Assembly (NCBI GenBank): GCA_964426545.1
Contig: CAYRQP010000012.1
Coordinates: 1 to 62,150, forward strand
Direction of reading: 5' to 3'
Source: CAYRQP01 sp964426545
Lineage (GTDB): Bacteria > Fermentibacterota > Fermentibacteria > Fermentibacterales > JCC-6
Length of the DNA stretch: 62,150 nucleotides
A model generated the notes under the pieces. It saw only the letters and a program-made list of their open reading frames with translations, did not search any database and was not told the origin of the DNA. Shown piece after piece: positions 41,553 through 50,351 of this stretch (position 1 is the first letter of the stretch; each line of letters opens with the position of its first letter). The translations under genes and the position numbers were made by a program.

Positions 41553-43391
41553 ATGTTTGATTTTTTCAATCGAAGCGGAAAAGGCAGCGTTGGTCTTGAT
41601 ATTGGAAGCCATTCTGTCAAAGCCGTCGTTCTCGAGAGTTCGGGGGATTCCCATAAACTCCTGAATTTTGCTATTCGAGAGCTGGATCCCGGTGTGATAG
41701 TCGATGGCGATATAGTGAATCGCGATGCTGTTGTCAGTGCTATAAAAGACGTGATTAATCAGGTAGGAGTAAAATCCGGGAACAGGCATATTTACAGTGC
41801 AGTTTCAGGTAGAAGTGTCATAGTCAGGCGCATTCCGATGGAGCAGATGTCTGTAGAAGAAGCAAGCCAGGCCATCCAATGGGAAGCTGAACAGCATATT
41901 CCTTTCAGGATCGATGAAGTAAGTCTCGATTTCAAGATCATAAACCCGGAAATCTCTCCGGGGCAGATGGAAGTACTTCTGGTTGCAGCTAAGAAAGATG
42001 TTGTAGATCTGCATCGCGGGATTATCGAAGAAGCCGGATTGACACCTGCATCAGTCGAACTCGAGCAATTCTCTCTGCAGAGGGCTTATCTTTCTGCCTA
42101 TGCTGAGCATGAAGAAGTGAGTGAATGTGTTACTATTCTTAACATAGGTGCTGAAGTCACAAATATGGTGATTGTGCGCAACGGTCTTCCCAGTTTCACA
42201 CGCGACCTGTCCATCGGGGGCTCGAGATTTATTGAAGCACTCCAGCGTGCTATCGGCGTCGAGTATGAGATAGCCGATGAGATACTCAAAGGTAATGTCC
42301 CTTCGGATGTTTCTGAGGAAGAGGTACACTCTACGATTGTGCGGGTTATCGACGAACTTTCAACCAGTATCAGGCGTTCTTTCATAACATATCAGGCATC
42401 CGGTGAAGATACACGGATTGACAGGATGTTCATAAGCGGAGGTTGTTCTCTCATTGACGGACTTACCGATATACTGAGTGAACAGCACGGACTCCCGGTT
42501 GAGCATTTTGCACCGTTCCGCAACATGACAATTCCCGAAGATATAATCCCGCTTGATGAAAGAGAAGTTCTGGAAGCAGTCTTATCTGTTTCTACAGGAC
42601 TTGCCATCAGAGGTTATGAAACCGGTCTGATAGATATCAATATTCTCGGTATGGATGAAACCGGCGGGAAAGGTAAGACAGGAAGTAAGAAAAAGAAGAA
42701 GGCCAGGAGACCGGCCAAACAGATTTCTCCTATATTGACCATAGTTGCAATCATCCCATTTCTTGTCGCCGGAGCACTGGCATACATGAATGTCAATACA
42801 TATAAAGGCATTAAAAATGAAATCGAAAATGTCAATGCTCAATCTGAGTCTATTGATCTGCTTATTACACAGATGGATGCACAAATTAATCAGCAGGAGC
42901 AGATGGCGGCTCTGGAGTCACAGGTAATAGAGAAGCAGCTTGAGATCAATAATCTTGCCATGAAACAGAAGGCAACGGTGTATCTCCTTGAGTATTTCTG
43001 CAGGGCTCTGTATCCTGTTCAGGCAACTCCGGTTATTGAAGACAGCAAGAATGTATATTTAACAATGCTGAACGTAACCCGAAGAAATATCAGCATTTCC
43101 GGAGTAGCACGCACCTGGGGCGATATCATAGAGTTCCAAAGGAGACTTTCCGACATAAAACCGGATGGAGAGAATCAGCTCTTCATACTTACTGATTTCG
43201 GACAGGCTTATATGCTATCCGGAGAATCGAATCTTACGGATATGTATAGATTTGAGATTCAACTGGAAATAAATACAACTGCACTTGCGACACTTGTCAA
43301 TGAATTTGCCGGTGTTGCAGCGCAGATCGAAATAACAGAAATGTCTTCGAGTGTTGTGGGAGCAGACTCCACAGAAGCGCAGGACGATTAG
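41553..43391 (+). CDS. pilM: PilM-PilN fusion, type IV pilus alignment complex
   Basis: 612 aa from the ATG at 41553 (AAAGGG five bases upstream); an in-frame ATG at 41535 lacks a site. Residues 1 to about 355 are the actin-like ATPase PilM: GSVGLDIGSHSVKAVVLE, IQWEAEQHIPF, LNIGAEVTNMVI, FISGGCSLIDGL. At about 360 the PilN contact motif appears as IDINILGMDE (compare INLLP), then a Lys-rich stretch, a membrane helix (about 390-413), a coiled coil and a PilN ferredoxin-like domain with VYLTMLNVTRRNISISGVA. In other bacteria these are two interacting proteins; here the cytoplasmic ATPase and its membrane partner are one chain. It is first in the pilus operon. Confidence 0.88.
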   Translation: MFDFFNRSGKGSVGLDIGSHSVKAVVLESSGDSHKLLNFAIRELDPGVIVDGDIVNRDAVVSAIKDVINQVGVKSGNRHIYSAVSGRSVIVRRIPMEQMSVEEASQAIQWEAEQHIPFRIDEVSLDFKIINPEISPGQMEVLLVAAKKDVVDLHRGIIEEAGLTPASVELEQFSLQRAYLSAYAEHEEVSECVTILNIGAEVTNMVIVRNGLPSFTRDLSIGGSRFIEALQRAIGVEYEIADEILKGNVPSDVSEEEVHSTIVRVIDELSTSIRRSFITYQASGEDTRIDRMFISGGCSLIDGLTDILSEQHGLPVEHFAPFRNMTIPEDIIPLDEREVLEAVLSVSTGLAIRGYETGLIDINILGMDETGGKGKTGSKKKKKARRPAKQISPILTIVAIIPFLVAGALAYMNVNTYKGIKNEIENVNAQSESIDLLITQMDAQINQQEQMAALESQVIEKQLEINNLAMKQKATVYLLEYFCRALYPVQATPVIEDSKNVYLTMLNVTRRNISISGVARTWGDIIEFQRRLSDIKPDGENQLFILTDFGQAYMLSGESNLTDMYRFEIQLEINTTALATLVNEFAGVAAQIEITEMSSSVVGADSTEAQDD

Positions 43392-43402
43392 GAGAGATAA
43401 TT

Positions 43403-43864
43403 ATGAAAAAGTTTCATATTTCCGCCGGAATTGTAATGATGCTGCTACTAATGATAATCAGTTGTAATCCATTTGGAATGTCCAGTACGAAAGTATATGT
43501 GGACGGAACCATCTATTTCGATTCGACTTATGCGATAGGGGTTGAGGGAGTAGCGGTAATGACAACCGGGACAACCGAGACTATTTTGGTTTCAACCAAT
43601 GCAACAGGTTACTTTGAATTTGAGATTCAGTTATATCCGGAGGCTTCAGGCGGCAGTGGTGGCGGTCATCTGGGAAGCGATGGCACCTCCGGAGGTATTA
43701 TCACTTTCGGAGTTAAGGCAATAAACGGTACTAAAGAATATATTTATGGAGGTACCGGAGGTTCCTTTACAATCACGCAGGGTGACACTCTTAATCTGTA
43801 TGATGTTAATTTATCGATGTTCAAAGATCAGGCCGGTGCAGGCGGCTCTTCTGTACCGAAGTAG
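43403..43864 (+). CDS. Lipoprotein with a carboxypeptidase-regulatory-like (CNA-B type) beta domain
   Basis: 153 aa. The signal MKKFHISAGIVMMLLLMIIS plus C21 is a lipobox. The rest is a beta-sandwich-like sequence: KVYVDGTIYFDSTYAIGVEG, STNATGYFEFEIQLYPEAS, then a Gly-rich loop and ITQGDTLNLYDVNLSMF. It sits inside the pilus operon, 11 bases after pilMN, a place with no counterpart in pilMNOPQ. A pilus-associated or PilQ-pilotin-like role is only a guess. Confidence 0.7.
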   Translation: MKKFHISAGIVMMLLLMIISCNPFGMSSTKVYVDGTIYFDSTYAIGVEGVAVMTTGTTETILVSTNATGYFEFEIQLYPEASGGSGGGHLGSDGTSGGIITFGVKAINGTKEYIYGGTGGSFTITQGDTLNLYDVNLSMFKDQAGAGGSSVPK

Positions 43865-43886
43865 AATACAATACAGGAGTAAATGT

Positions 43887-43931
43887 ATGATAAAACTAAA
43901 CTATTTATTCTCCGCTGAGGAACCGGACTAA
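43887..43931 (+). CDS. 14-codon mini-ORF resembling a PilN N-terminus
   Basis: MIKLNYLFSAEEPD, with AGGAG seven bases upstream; its stop is immediately followed by the pilO ATG. PilN proteins typically begin MIxINLLP, and pilN normally occupies exactly this place between pilM and pilO. It may be the remnant left when pilN moved into the pilM fusion, or a leader that couples pilO translation. The similarity is short and uncertain. Confidence 0.3.
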   Translation: MIKLNYLFSAEEPD

Positions 43932-44537
43932 ATGACTATAGATTTAAAAGAGCCCAGAATATATATACTCATTGTCGGCATTATCCTTATTGTCGGTATT
44001 ATGGTTATTTATCCAAAGAAGTACGGAAATGAAGCATCTGCCGAACTTGCACAGGCGCAGGACAGTTTGTCTTATAAACAGATGCTCCTGGCGTCGCTTC
44101 AGGGCAGCAGTCCCGAAAACATGGCACTGATCGAACAGAGAATGGATGATTATGCACAGCAGCTCGATGAACTCAATCGCTTTATTCCGAGAACTTACAA
44201 TAGAGATGATTTCCTCGCCATGCTCACTGAAAAGGCAGAGAACAGCGGTTTGACCATACTTACTCTCGTTCCTAATCCACCGAGTCGTGACGGACAATAC
44301 AATGTCTATCCCTGGATGGTGGAAGTCTCCGGGCAGTTTCACAGGCTGGGGGTATTTTTCGACCAGTTGACTCAGCAAATGCTGATGACAACAGTTTCGG
44401 GTGTAATGATCCAGCAGGTTAAATCATCAGAAGGCAGTTTTATAAACATGACTGCCAGTTTCAACATTGGTGCCTACGTTCATGAAGGCGCTGGAACATC
44501 CTTCGCACCTGACAGTACTGAAGCAGGGGGGGAATGA
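43932..44537 (+). CDS. pilO: PilO-like type IV pilus inner-membrane protein
   Basis: 201 aa. One N-terminal membrane helix (about 10-28, IYILIVGIILIVGIMVIYP), a coiled coil (about 35-85), then a ferredoxin-like periplasmic domain with FLAMLTEKAENSGLTILTLV, VEVSGQFHRLGVFFDQLTQ and VSGVMI. This is the PilO layout; PilO pairs with PilN in the alignment complex. Start codon directly follows the mini-ORF stop, and its own stop overlaps the next gene. Confidence 0.85.
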   Translation: MTIDLKEPRIYILIVGIILIVGIMVIYPKKYGNEASAELAQAQDSLSYKQMLLASLQGSSPENMALIEQRMDDYAQQLDELNRFIPRTYNRDDFLAMLTEKAENSGLTILTLVPNPPSRDGQYNVYPWMVEVSGQFHRLGVFFDQLTQQMLMTTVSGVMIQQVKSSEGSFINMTASFNIGAYVHEGAGTSFAPDSTEAGGE

Positions 44538-44539
44538 AC

Positions 44540-45961
44540 ATGAAATACCTGCTGATTGCTGTACTTGCCTGCTCAATTCTCATTCTCATGCTTAATTTCG
44601 GTGCAGATGAATCTGCTGATAACTCAATACAATTGGAAGAAACTCCATCGATACAGTATGTAGAACGGACTGAGACCAGTGGCTGGATTGAATTACTACT
44701 CTCGGGAGCGGTTCCGGATTTCATCGACACCAGAGATCAGAGCGCCTGGCTCTACTTTGAAGGTGCAGGTATACTTTCTTTCGATGTGGCTGAAAATGTA
44801 TGGCATTCATATTCGGTCGAAGATGTCGGTGATATAGTTGATTTCATAGTTTACGGAGATGAACCAATAGCGGTAACTTCGAATAATCTGATTACTTTCG
44901 ACCTTTTGAACAACAGTTATTTTGAGTCATCCCTGCCTGCCGGTTTTCATGCTGTCTCATTCGGTACGGGAGCTGACAGTTTTGTTATTCTCGGTTCAGG
45001 GGGAGAGATAGCTGTTCAGAGCGGGGACTCGTTTGAGATATCAGTTCCAGGCGAAACCTTGTCTCCTGCAGGCACTATTACTGCCTGCGGTCGGGATTGG
45101 GTATTCCCGCTTAATGATGGTCGCTTTGCTTTAGCTGACCCATCCGTTAACCTCTGGCGTTTTATCGAGATTCCTTTTGACGCTTCGCGAATATTCTCTT
45201 TAAATGAGAATGTTTATGTTTCTTATTCTGACAGTATTTTCGTTATGGGGTTAACATCCGAAGGACATGTACAATGGACTTATCATTGTACAGGAACGCT
45301 TTATTCAAGCGGAATCGTGCTGAATGAAACAGGTCTGGTCTCTATAGAAGAACCTGCCAGGGTTCTGGCGGAGGCTCCATCCATAAATCCGCTGCATATC
45401 TGTTCAATGGCTGGTAACACAGAGCCCCTGTGGGCTATGGATGATGCGGGGGTAATAGTCTATGCCCGGCGTGGCACTGTTCAGGCAAGTCCACCGGACT
45501 ATGAAACCCATCAGGTTTCCCGTTCACTTGCAGGACAGCAGGTTGTACAGGAAGACAGTGCTGCTGTCGCAACGGTCGAAGACATGATATTTGCAGCAAG
45601 CGGTGCATTTAGGATATATGAATCTGTCTCTACCCGTCCGGATCCGTTTACTGAATTCGATGTTACGAGTAGAGATATAAGAAGGTTGATTGAAGATATT
45701 TCTGTTGAGGAACTTCGACTGGTTGGCATTACACTCGACCCTGTCGGAGGAGATCTTGCTATGACGGTTGACGGTCTGGGTGTTTCCTACATACTCTATG
45801 AAGGAACAGAACTTGCCAATAATTCCCGAGTAGCGGAAATTACTAGTAACGAGGTAATTATCATACAAGATGTGATTGTTGATTATGGTCCGGCAAGTGG
45901 AGGAGAAACTACAATACCGACGATTTACTCCATGCGTCTTCATGAAGAGGGTGGTCTGTGA
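44540..45961 (+). CDS. Large PilP-like protein with an extra N-terminal repeat (propeller-like) domain
   Basis: 473 aa from the ATG at 44540 (G-rich site at 44526-44532); the ATG at 44534 is an alternative. A signal/anchor helix (about 2-18) is followed by about 270 residues with recurring beta-strand blocks such as SAWLYFEGAGILSFDVAENV and AVTSNNLITFDLLNNSYF, reminiscent of a beta-propeller. After a linker the last 110 residues match PilP: STRPDPFTEFD, LRLVGITLDPVGGDLAMTV, GTELANNSRVAEITSNEVII. PilP normally is about 170 aa and links PilNO to the secretin. The gene lies between pilO and pilQ, the pilP place. The added domain is unusual and its role unknown. Confidence 0.75.
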   Translation: MKYLLIAVLACSILILMLNFGADESADNSIQLEETPSIQYVERTETSGWIELLLSGAVPDFIDTRDQSAWLYFEGAGILSFDVAENVWHSYSVEDVGDIVDFIVYGDEPIAVTSNNLITFDLLNNSYFESSLPAGFHAVSFGTGADSFVILGSGGEIAVQSGDSFEISVPGETLSPAGTITACGRDWVFPLNDGRFALADPSVNLWRFIEIPFDASRIFSLNENVYVSYSDSIFVMGLTSEGHVQWTYHCTGTLYSSGIVLNETGLVSIEEPARVLAEAPSINPLHICSMAGNTEPLWAMDDAGVIVYARRGTVQASPPDYETHQVSRSLAGQQVVQEDSAAVATVEDMIFAASGAFRIYESVSTRPDPFTEFDVTSRDIRRLIEDISVEELRLVGITLDPVGGDLAMTVDGLGVSYILYEGTELANNSRVAEITSNEVIIIQDVIVDYGPASGGETTIPTIYSMRLHEEGGL

Positions 45962-47727
45962 TGCGTATAGTAACTTATTTCTGTCTCCTGCTATTGGTTG
46001 TGCCTGCCTTGGCGTACAGGGTGACCGACATCACTGTGGTCCCCGGTACAAGCATGACACAACTTTCGATTATAGCTGATGGTCCTGTAACTTATGAAAA
46101 GTTCCTTTTAACCGATCCCATGAGGATTGTTCTTGATATCGAGGGAGCTGTACATTCTCTTCCTTCCACTGATTTCTCAATCTATAGAGGTGGTATTGCG
46201 TCTATTAGAACAAGTCAGTACAAGGCACCTCCTGACGGGATAGTTCGAATAATAATCGATATCGATGGTGAACTCATGAACTATGATGTCAATGTCGATG
46301 GGGATAGACTCAATGTTGTTCTCCAGATAGATCCGTCCGGACTTCCATTTACAGCGTGGTCGGCATCGTCTCAATATGTAGAACCGTCGCTGACTCACGG
46401 TAATGTGGCTCCGCTTTCTTCAGCACCTACGGTAAGCGGTGTTTCGACAGAAAGCCAGGGTTCGGAAACCTATGATTCACGCGGGATACAGATAAGCATT
46501 CCTGTTGAAGAGATAGATGACGGGCTCCCCACAATCTGGGAGGGGACCGGCGGTAGAAAAATCACAATCGATGTTGTGGATGCTGATCTCAGGACCATTC
46601 TGCGGGCAATATCAGATATAAGCGGGTACAATATAATGCTTCCGCAGGGTTTCAATACATTTGTTACCTGCCGACTCCAGGATGTGGGATGGCGAGACGG
46701 CTTAACCGCAATCCTTAACTCTATTGGACTCGTCGCTACACTGCAGGAGAACACAGGTGTACTCCGCGTCATGTCCCGGGGTGATTTCTATTCGGAAATC
46801 AACATAACAGCATCTTCACAGCATGACAGGGAGAACTTCCAGGAAACCCAGACGCAGGTGTTTGTGATAAGATACGCAACTGCGGCAAGCATATCTGGAG
46901 CTTTGGGCTCTGCAATGTCGCAACGCGGAACTATATCAGTGGATACACGAACCAACTCACTGATAATCACAGACATTCCCAGGAAACTCGAAGAAGTCGC
47001 CCGGCTGCTTCCTATACTCGACAGCCCCACCGCACAGGTAATGATAGAAGCCAAACTTGTGGAAATTGATGCCAACTATGCGCAGGAACTTGGCGTAGAC
47101 TGGTCGATGGGTAATCTCGGTCGCTCGAATGAACTGTTTCAGTACGGAGTAAACACAAACGGTCTTCTTGCCGGTGGTGAAACATTCAAACTTCAATTCG
47201 GTACAATAACCGATTTTCTGGATATCAGTTCCACAATCACCATGCTGGAGCAGGAAAACCACGCCGAGATTCTCTCCGAGCCGAGAATAGCGATAATCGA
47301 CAACATGACAGGAAGTGTGGTTTCCGGTAAACAGATTCCGCTTACATTACTCGACCCGAGCGGTAATTCATACATTTCGATGTATCAGATTGGGGTTTCA
47401 CTTACAGTTACACCGCATATCAATGCCGATAACAATGTGACTCTGACAATAAGACCGGTCGTGAGTGAATTGTCAGGTGAAGCGAGTGCATCGGGGCAGC
47501 CCATTATTCTTACTCAGAACGCTTCAACAACTCTTATGATAAATGACGGTGATACAGCGGTAATAGGCGGTATTATGAGAAGCAGGCATACTGTTGTACG
47601 AAAACAGATACCGTTGCTTGGTTCTATTCCGTTCATAGGCGATCTGCTCTTCTCCTATAATTCTGACAGACTTGACCGCACCGAACTCGTGATATTCGTT
47701 ACACCGCATATAATCAGACCCTACTAA
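45961..47727 (+). CDS. pilQ: Type IV pilus secretin PilQ
   Basis: 588 aa from the ATG at 45961, overlapping the upstream stop (TGATG). Signal peptide (1-17), an AMIN domain (about 20-110, VTYEKFLLTDPMRIVLDIEG), a Ser/Thr-rich linker, an STN/N0 domain (about 190-260, KITIDVVDADLRTILRAISD), a secretin N1 domain with VDTRTNSLIITDIPRKLEEV, and the secretin barrel with VMIEAKLVEIDANYAQELGV, ILSEPRIAIIDNM and, at the end, LGSIPFIGDLLFSY. It forms the outer-membrane pore for the pilus. Only one AMIN domain is present, so it is shorter than proteobacterial PilQ. Confidence 0.92.
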   Translation: MRIVTYFCLLLLVVPALAYRVTDITVVPGTSMTQLSIIADGPVTYEKFLLTDPMRIVLDIEGAVHSLPSTDFSIYRGGIASIRTSQYKAPPDGIVRIIIDIDGELMNYDVNVDGDRLNVVLQIDPSGLPFTAWSASSQYVEPSLTHGNVAPLSSAPTVSGVSTESQGSETYDSRGIQISIPVEEIDDGLPTIWEGTGGRKITIDVVDADLRTILRAISDISGYNIMLPQGFNTFVTCRLQDVGWRDGLTAILNSIGLVATLQENTGVLRVMSRGDFYSEINITASSQHDRENFQETQTQVFVIRYATAASISGALGSAMSQRGTISVDTRTNSLIITDIPRKLEEVARLLPILDSPTAQVMIEAKLVEIDANYAQELGVDWSMGNLGRSNELFQYGVNTNGLLAGGETFKLQFGTITDFLDISSTITMLEQENHAEILSEPRIAIIDNMTGSVVSGKQIPLTLLDPSGNSYISMYQIGVSLTVTPHINADNNVTLTIRPVVSELSGEASASGQPIILTQNASTTLMINDGDTAVIGGIMRSRHTVVRKQIPLLGSIPFIGDLLFSYNSDRLDRTELVIFVTPHIIRPY

Positions 47728-47734
47728 TAGCACC

Positions 47735-48265
47735 TTGATCAGAATAGGACGGGGAACATGGAATAACCGTGTTCTCCATCCTTCTGCATTGAAATGCCGC
47801 CCAACCAAATCGATGGTCAGAACAGCCGTGATGAACATAGCGGGACACTCCAGGATTAAAGACTGCGTTACATGGGACATCTGCTCGGGTTCAGGGGCTA
47901 TTGGTCTGGAAACACTGAGCTGGGGGGCTTCTAAATGCATATTCGTGGAAAGGAACAGAAAGGCTGCAGGTTTCATCAGAAGTGTCATTGACGAGTTCGA
48001 TTGCGGGGACAGGGCTTCTGTCATATGCGGTGATCTCCGAAAGGTGTTTCCGCCTTCCGTGGAGAAACCTTCCTTTGTATATATCGACCCCCCTTATGAT
48101 GCTGAAACATTGTATAATTGGGTAGCAGAGGTTGACTGGCTTAACACACTGGCTCCGGATGGAATAGTATTTCTCGAAGCCGGTACCGGACGCGAGTTAC
48201 CCGGATGGACTTGTAGAAAATACGGGGACACAGTCTTATTTTGGATGAAAAGGACAGATAAATGA
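47735..48265 (+). CDS. rsmD: 16S rRNA (guanine966-N2)-methyltransferase RsmD
   Basis: 176 aa, TTG start at 47735 with no clear ribosome site. N-terminus IRIGRGTWNNR and CRPTKSMVRTAVMNI; SAM motif WDICSGSGAIGLETLSWGA; catalytic YIDPPYDAE. Methylates G966 of 16S rRNA. The stop overlaps coaD, the common rsmD-coaD gene pair. Confidence 0.9.
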   Translation: MIRIGRGTWNNRVLHPSALKCRPTKSMVRTAVMNIAGHSRIKDCVTWDICSGSGAIGLETLSWGASKCIFVERNRKAAGFIRSVIDEFDCGDRASVICGDLRKVFPPSVEKPSFVYIDPPYDAETLYNWVAEVDWLNTLAPDGIVFLEAGTGRELPGWTCRKYGDTVLFWMKRTDK

Positions 48266-48756
48266 AAGTTGTATATCCCGGCACATTCGATCCCATTACT
48301 TTCGGACATATCGACATTATCAGGAGGTCCTGTGAAATATTCGGTGAACTCCGTATTGCAGTCGTAGAAAAAAGCAGTAAAGAACTGTTGTTTTCAACGG
48401 AAAAACGAGTCGAACTTGTAAAGCGTTCACTTGAAGAACAGAACATAAATGGAGTGGAGGTCGATTCCTTCGACTCTCTCCTTGTAGAATACATGAAGAA
48501 GAATGATTTCAGGATTTTTCTGCGCGGACTGCGTGCAAATTCTGATTTCGAGTACGAATTCCAAATGCAGCTGATGAACAGGCGATTTGCCCCCGAAATT
48601 AACGGTTTGTATCTCATGCCTTCAGCGAACAGGATGTATCTCTCTTCCACTTTGGTCTGTGAAATAGCAATGTTCGGGGGGGATCTCACCGAACTGACTT
48701 CCCCCTGTGTCATAGAAGCACTCGAAGCTCATTCCGGAAATATAGGGAGGTATTAG
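48262..48756 (+). CDS. coaD: Pantetheine-phosphate adenylyltransferase
   Basis: 164 aa. Adenylylates 4'-phosphopantetheine in CoA synthesis. MKVVYPGTFDPITFGHIDII holds the T/HxGH nucleotidyltransferase motif; RGLRANSDFEYEFQMQLMNR and LSSTLVCEIA are CoaD signatures. Length normal. Overlaps rsmD by four bases; an aminotransferase gene follows. Confidence 0.94.
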   Translation: MKVVYPGTFDPITFGHIDIIRRSCEIFGELRIAVVEKSSKELLFSTEKRVELVKRSLEEQNINGVEVDSFDSLLVEYMKKNDFRIFLRGLRANSDFEYEFQMQLMNRRFAPEINGLYLMPSANRMYLSSTLVCEIAMFGGDLTELTSPCVIEALEAHSGNIGRY

Positions 48757-48757
48757 T

Positions 48758-49912
48758 ATGGAGTATTCGAAAGTCACATCAGGATTATACCCGTCTGCAA
48801 CACTTCAGATAAGTGCACTTGCCAAAAAACTCTCTGCAGAAGGAAGAAATATCATCTCACTTTCAGCAGGTCAGCCAGACTTTCCGACGCCGAAGCCTAT
48901 TTGCGATGCTGCGATAGCAGCAATCAAAGCCGGCAAGACGGGTTATACTCCAAGCAGCGGTATTCCTGAACTGAAGAATGTACTTGCAGAACTATACTCG
49001 AAAAGACGCAATGTAGAATATTCTCCTGCAAATGTAGTTGTTTCATGCGGTGCCAAACACTCTATCTTCGGACTGATTTCTGCACGCGTCGATGAAGGTG
49101 ATAAGGTTCTTATTCCCAAACCCTACTGGGTGAGTTACCCTGAAATAGTAAAGTCCGCGGGTGGGATACCCATTCTACCGGATAGTGATATTGACGGAGA
49201 TTCCATACGAAAGGCGGTTGCCGGGGGTGCGGTTGGATTGATCTTCAATTCACCTTCCAACCCGTCAGGTAAGGTCTATACTGCCGATGAAATTGATGAC
49301 ATTGGAGCAGCAGTTGAAGAGACTGGGATATGGGTCGTATCCGATGACATCTATGAATATCTTGTTTATGACTCAGAAAGCGTACCGCACATACTTGATA
49401 ACCGTCCGCATCTTGCGGACAGGGTTGCGGTGGTGTCGGGTGTTTCGAAAACCTGGGCGATGACAGGATGGCGAATAGGATATACGCTTCTGAACGAAGA
49501 ATGGGCACGGATTGCTTCAACCCTTCAGGCGCATTCGACTTCAAACCCATGCTCGATATCTCAATGGGCGGCACTTGCTGCTGTCGAAGGCAGTGCAGAA
49601 GCCGAGAGGAAGGTCATGCTTCAAGCATTCCATGAAAGACGAGATGCAATCTGTTCCATCCTCTCCAAGATGGAAGGCGTGGAATTTGAAAGACCATCCG
49701 GGGCGTTCTATGTGTTCGCCGAACTTACCGATTTGGAAGAAGGTCTTGACACGGTGGCATTTTGCAGTAAACTTCTATATGAAACGGGAGTAGCAGTCAT
49801 TCCCGGAAGTGCTTTTGGAGCCTTGAAATTTGTGCGAATCTCATTTGCCGCATCTCTCGAGGATATTGAGAACGGCATGAAGAAATTCGAAGAGTTCTAT
49901 TGCGGGAGGTAG
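48758..49912 (+). CDS. Class I aminotransferase (aspartate aminotransferase-like)
   Basis: 384 aa, PLP fold type I. ISLSAGQPDFPTPKPI, TGYTPSSGIPELK, FNSPSNPSGKVY, the Asp of VVSDDIYEYLVY, the Schiff-base Lys in VSGVSKTWAMTGWRIGY and the C-terminal Arg in LKFVRISFAASL follow the AspC subgroup Ib pattern. GGAGGT lies before the ATG. Likely reaction: aspartate plus 2-oxoglutarate to oxaloacetate plus glutamate; other amino acids are possible. Confidence 0.88.
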   Translation: MEYSKVTSGLYPSATLQISALAKKLSAEGRNIISLSAGQPDFPTPKPICDAAIAAIKAGKTGYTPSSGIPELKNVLAELYSKRRNVEYSPANVVVSCGAKHSIFGLISARVDEGDKVLIPKPYWVSYPEIVKSAGGIPILPDSDIDGDSIRKAVAGGAVGLIFNSPSNPSGKVYTADEIDDIGAAVEETGIWVVSDDIYEYLVYDSESVPHILDNRPHLADRVAVVSGVSKTWAMTGWRIGYTLLNEEWARIASTLQAHSTSNPCSISQWAALAAVEGSAEAERKVMLQAFHERRDAICSILSKMEGVEFERPSGAFYVFAELTDLEEGLDTVAFCSKLLYETGVAVIPGSAFGALKFVRISFAASLEDIENGMKKFEEFYCGR

Positions 49913-49915
49913 GAG

Positions 49916-50347
49916 ATGATTGTTGAGTGTTCCGGATGCGGCAGTAAGTACAATATACCTGATGAAAAAATAGGTGAGACTACTAAGAGGTTCAGATGCA
50001 AGAGGTGCGATGAAATGATTATCATCAGGCCGAGCAGGGGGCAATCAGTAGAGGAAAGTCCGGGTTCGTCAGAGACACCTGATATAGCGAAAAAGGAAGC
50101 TTCCTCCCGTTTTGCACGGGTTCTTGCGAGTGACATGTTCGAATACAATAAAGACATTATCGAACTGGGAAGAAAAGAAGGAAATCTGTCCGAAGTCATG
50201 GAAGATGAGATTGCCCGCTCATGGGAGTTATGGAGGAATAAATATCCATTATGGAGCAGAAAAGCCCCGAGAATTTTCAGAGATGCCCTGAACTATTTTA
50301 TCGCTGACGGAGAAGATCTCTTCGACGACTGGCAGCCGCCCCGATAA
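49916..50347 (+). CDS. MJ0042-type zinc-ribbon protein
   Basis: 143 aa. The N-terminal zinc ribbon is C5-x2-C8 in VECSGCGSKYNIPDEKIG and C28-x2-C31 in RFRCKRCDEMIII, the pattern found at the start of many deltaproteobacterial and FCB regulatory or gliding proteins. A linker leads to an all-helical C-terminal domain (about 60-143) with SWELWRNKYPLW and FRDALNYFIADGEDL. Function unknown. It starts four bases after the aminotransferase stop. Confidence 0.75.
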   Translation: MIVECSGCGSKYNIPDEKIGETTKRFRCKRCDEMIIIRPSRGQSVEESPGSSETPDIAKKEASSRFARVLASDMFEYNKDIIELGRKEGNLSEVMEDEIARSWELWRNKYPLWSRKAPRIFRDALNYFIADGEDLFDDWQPPR

Positions 50348-50351
50348 TCCG

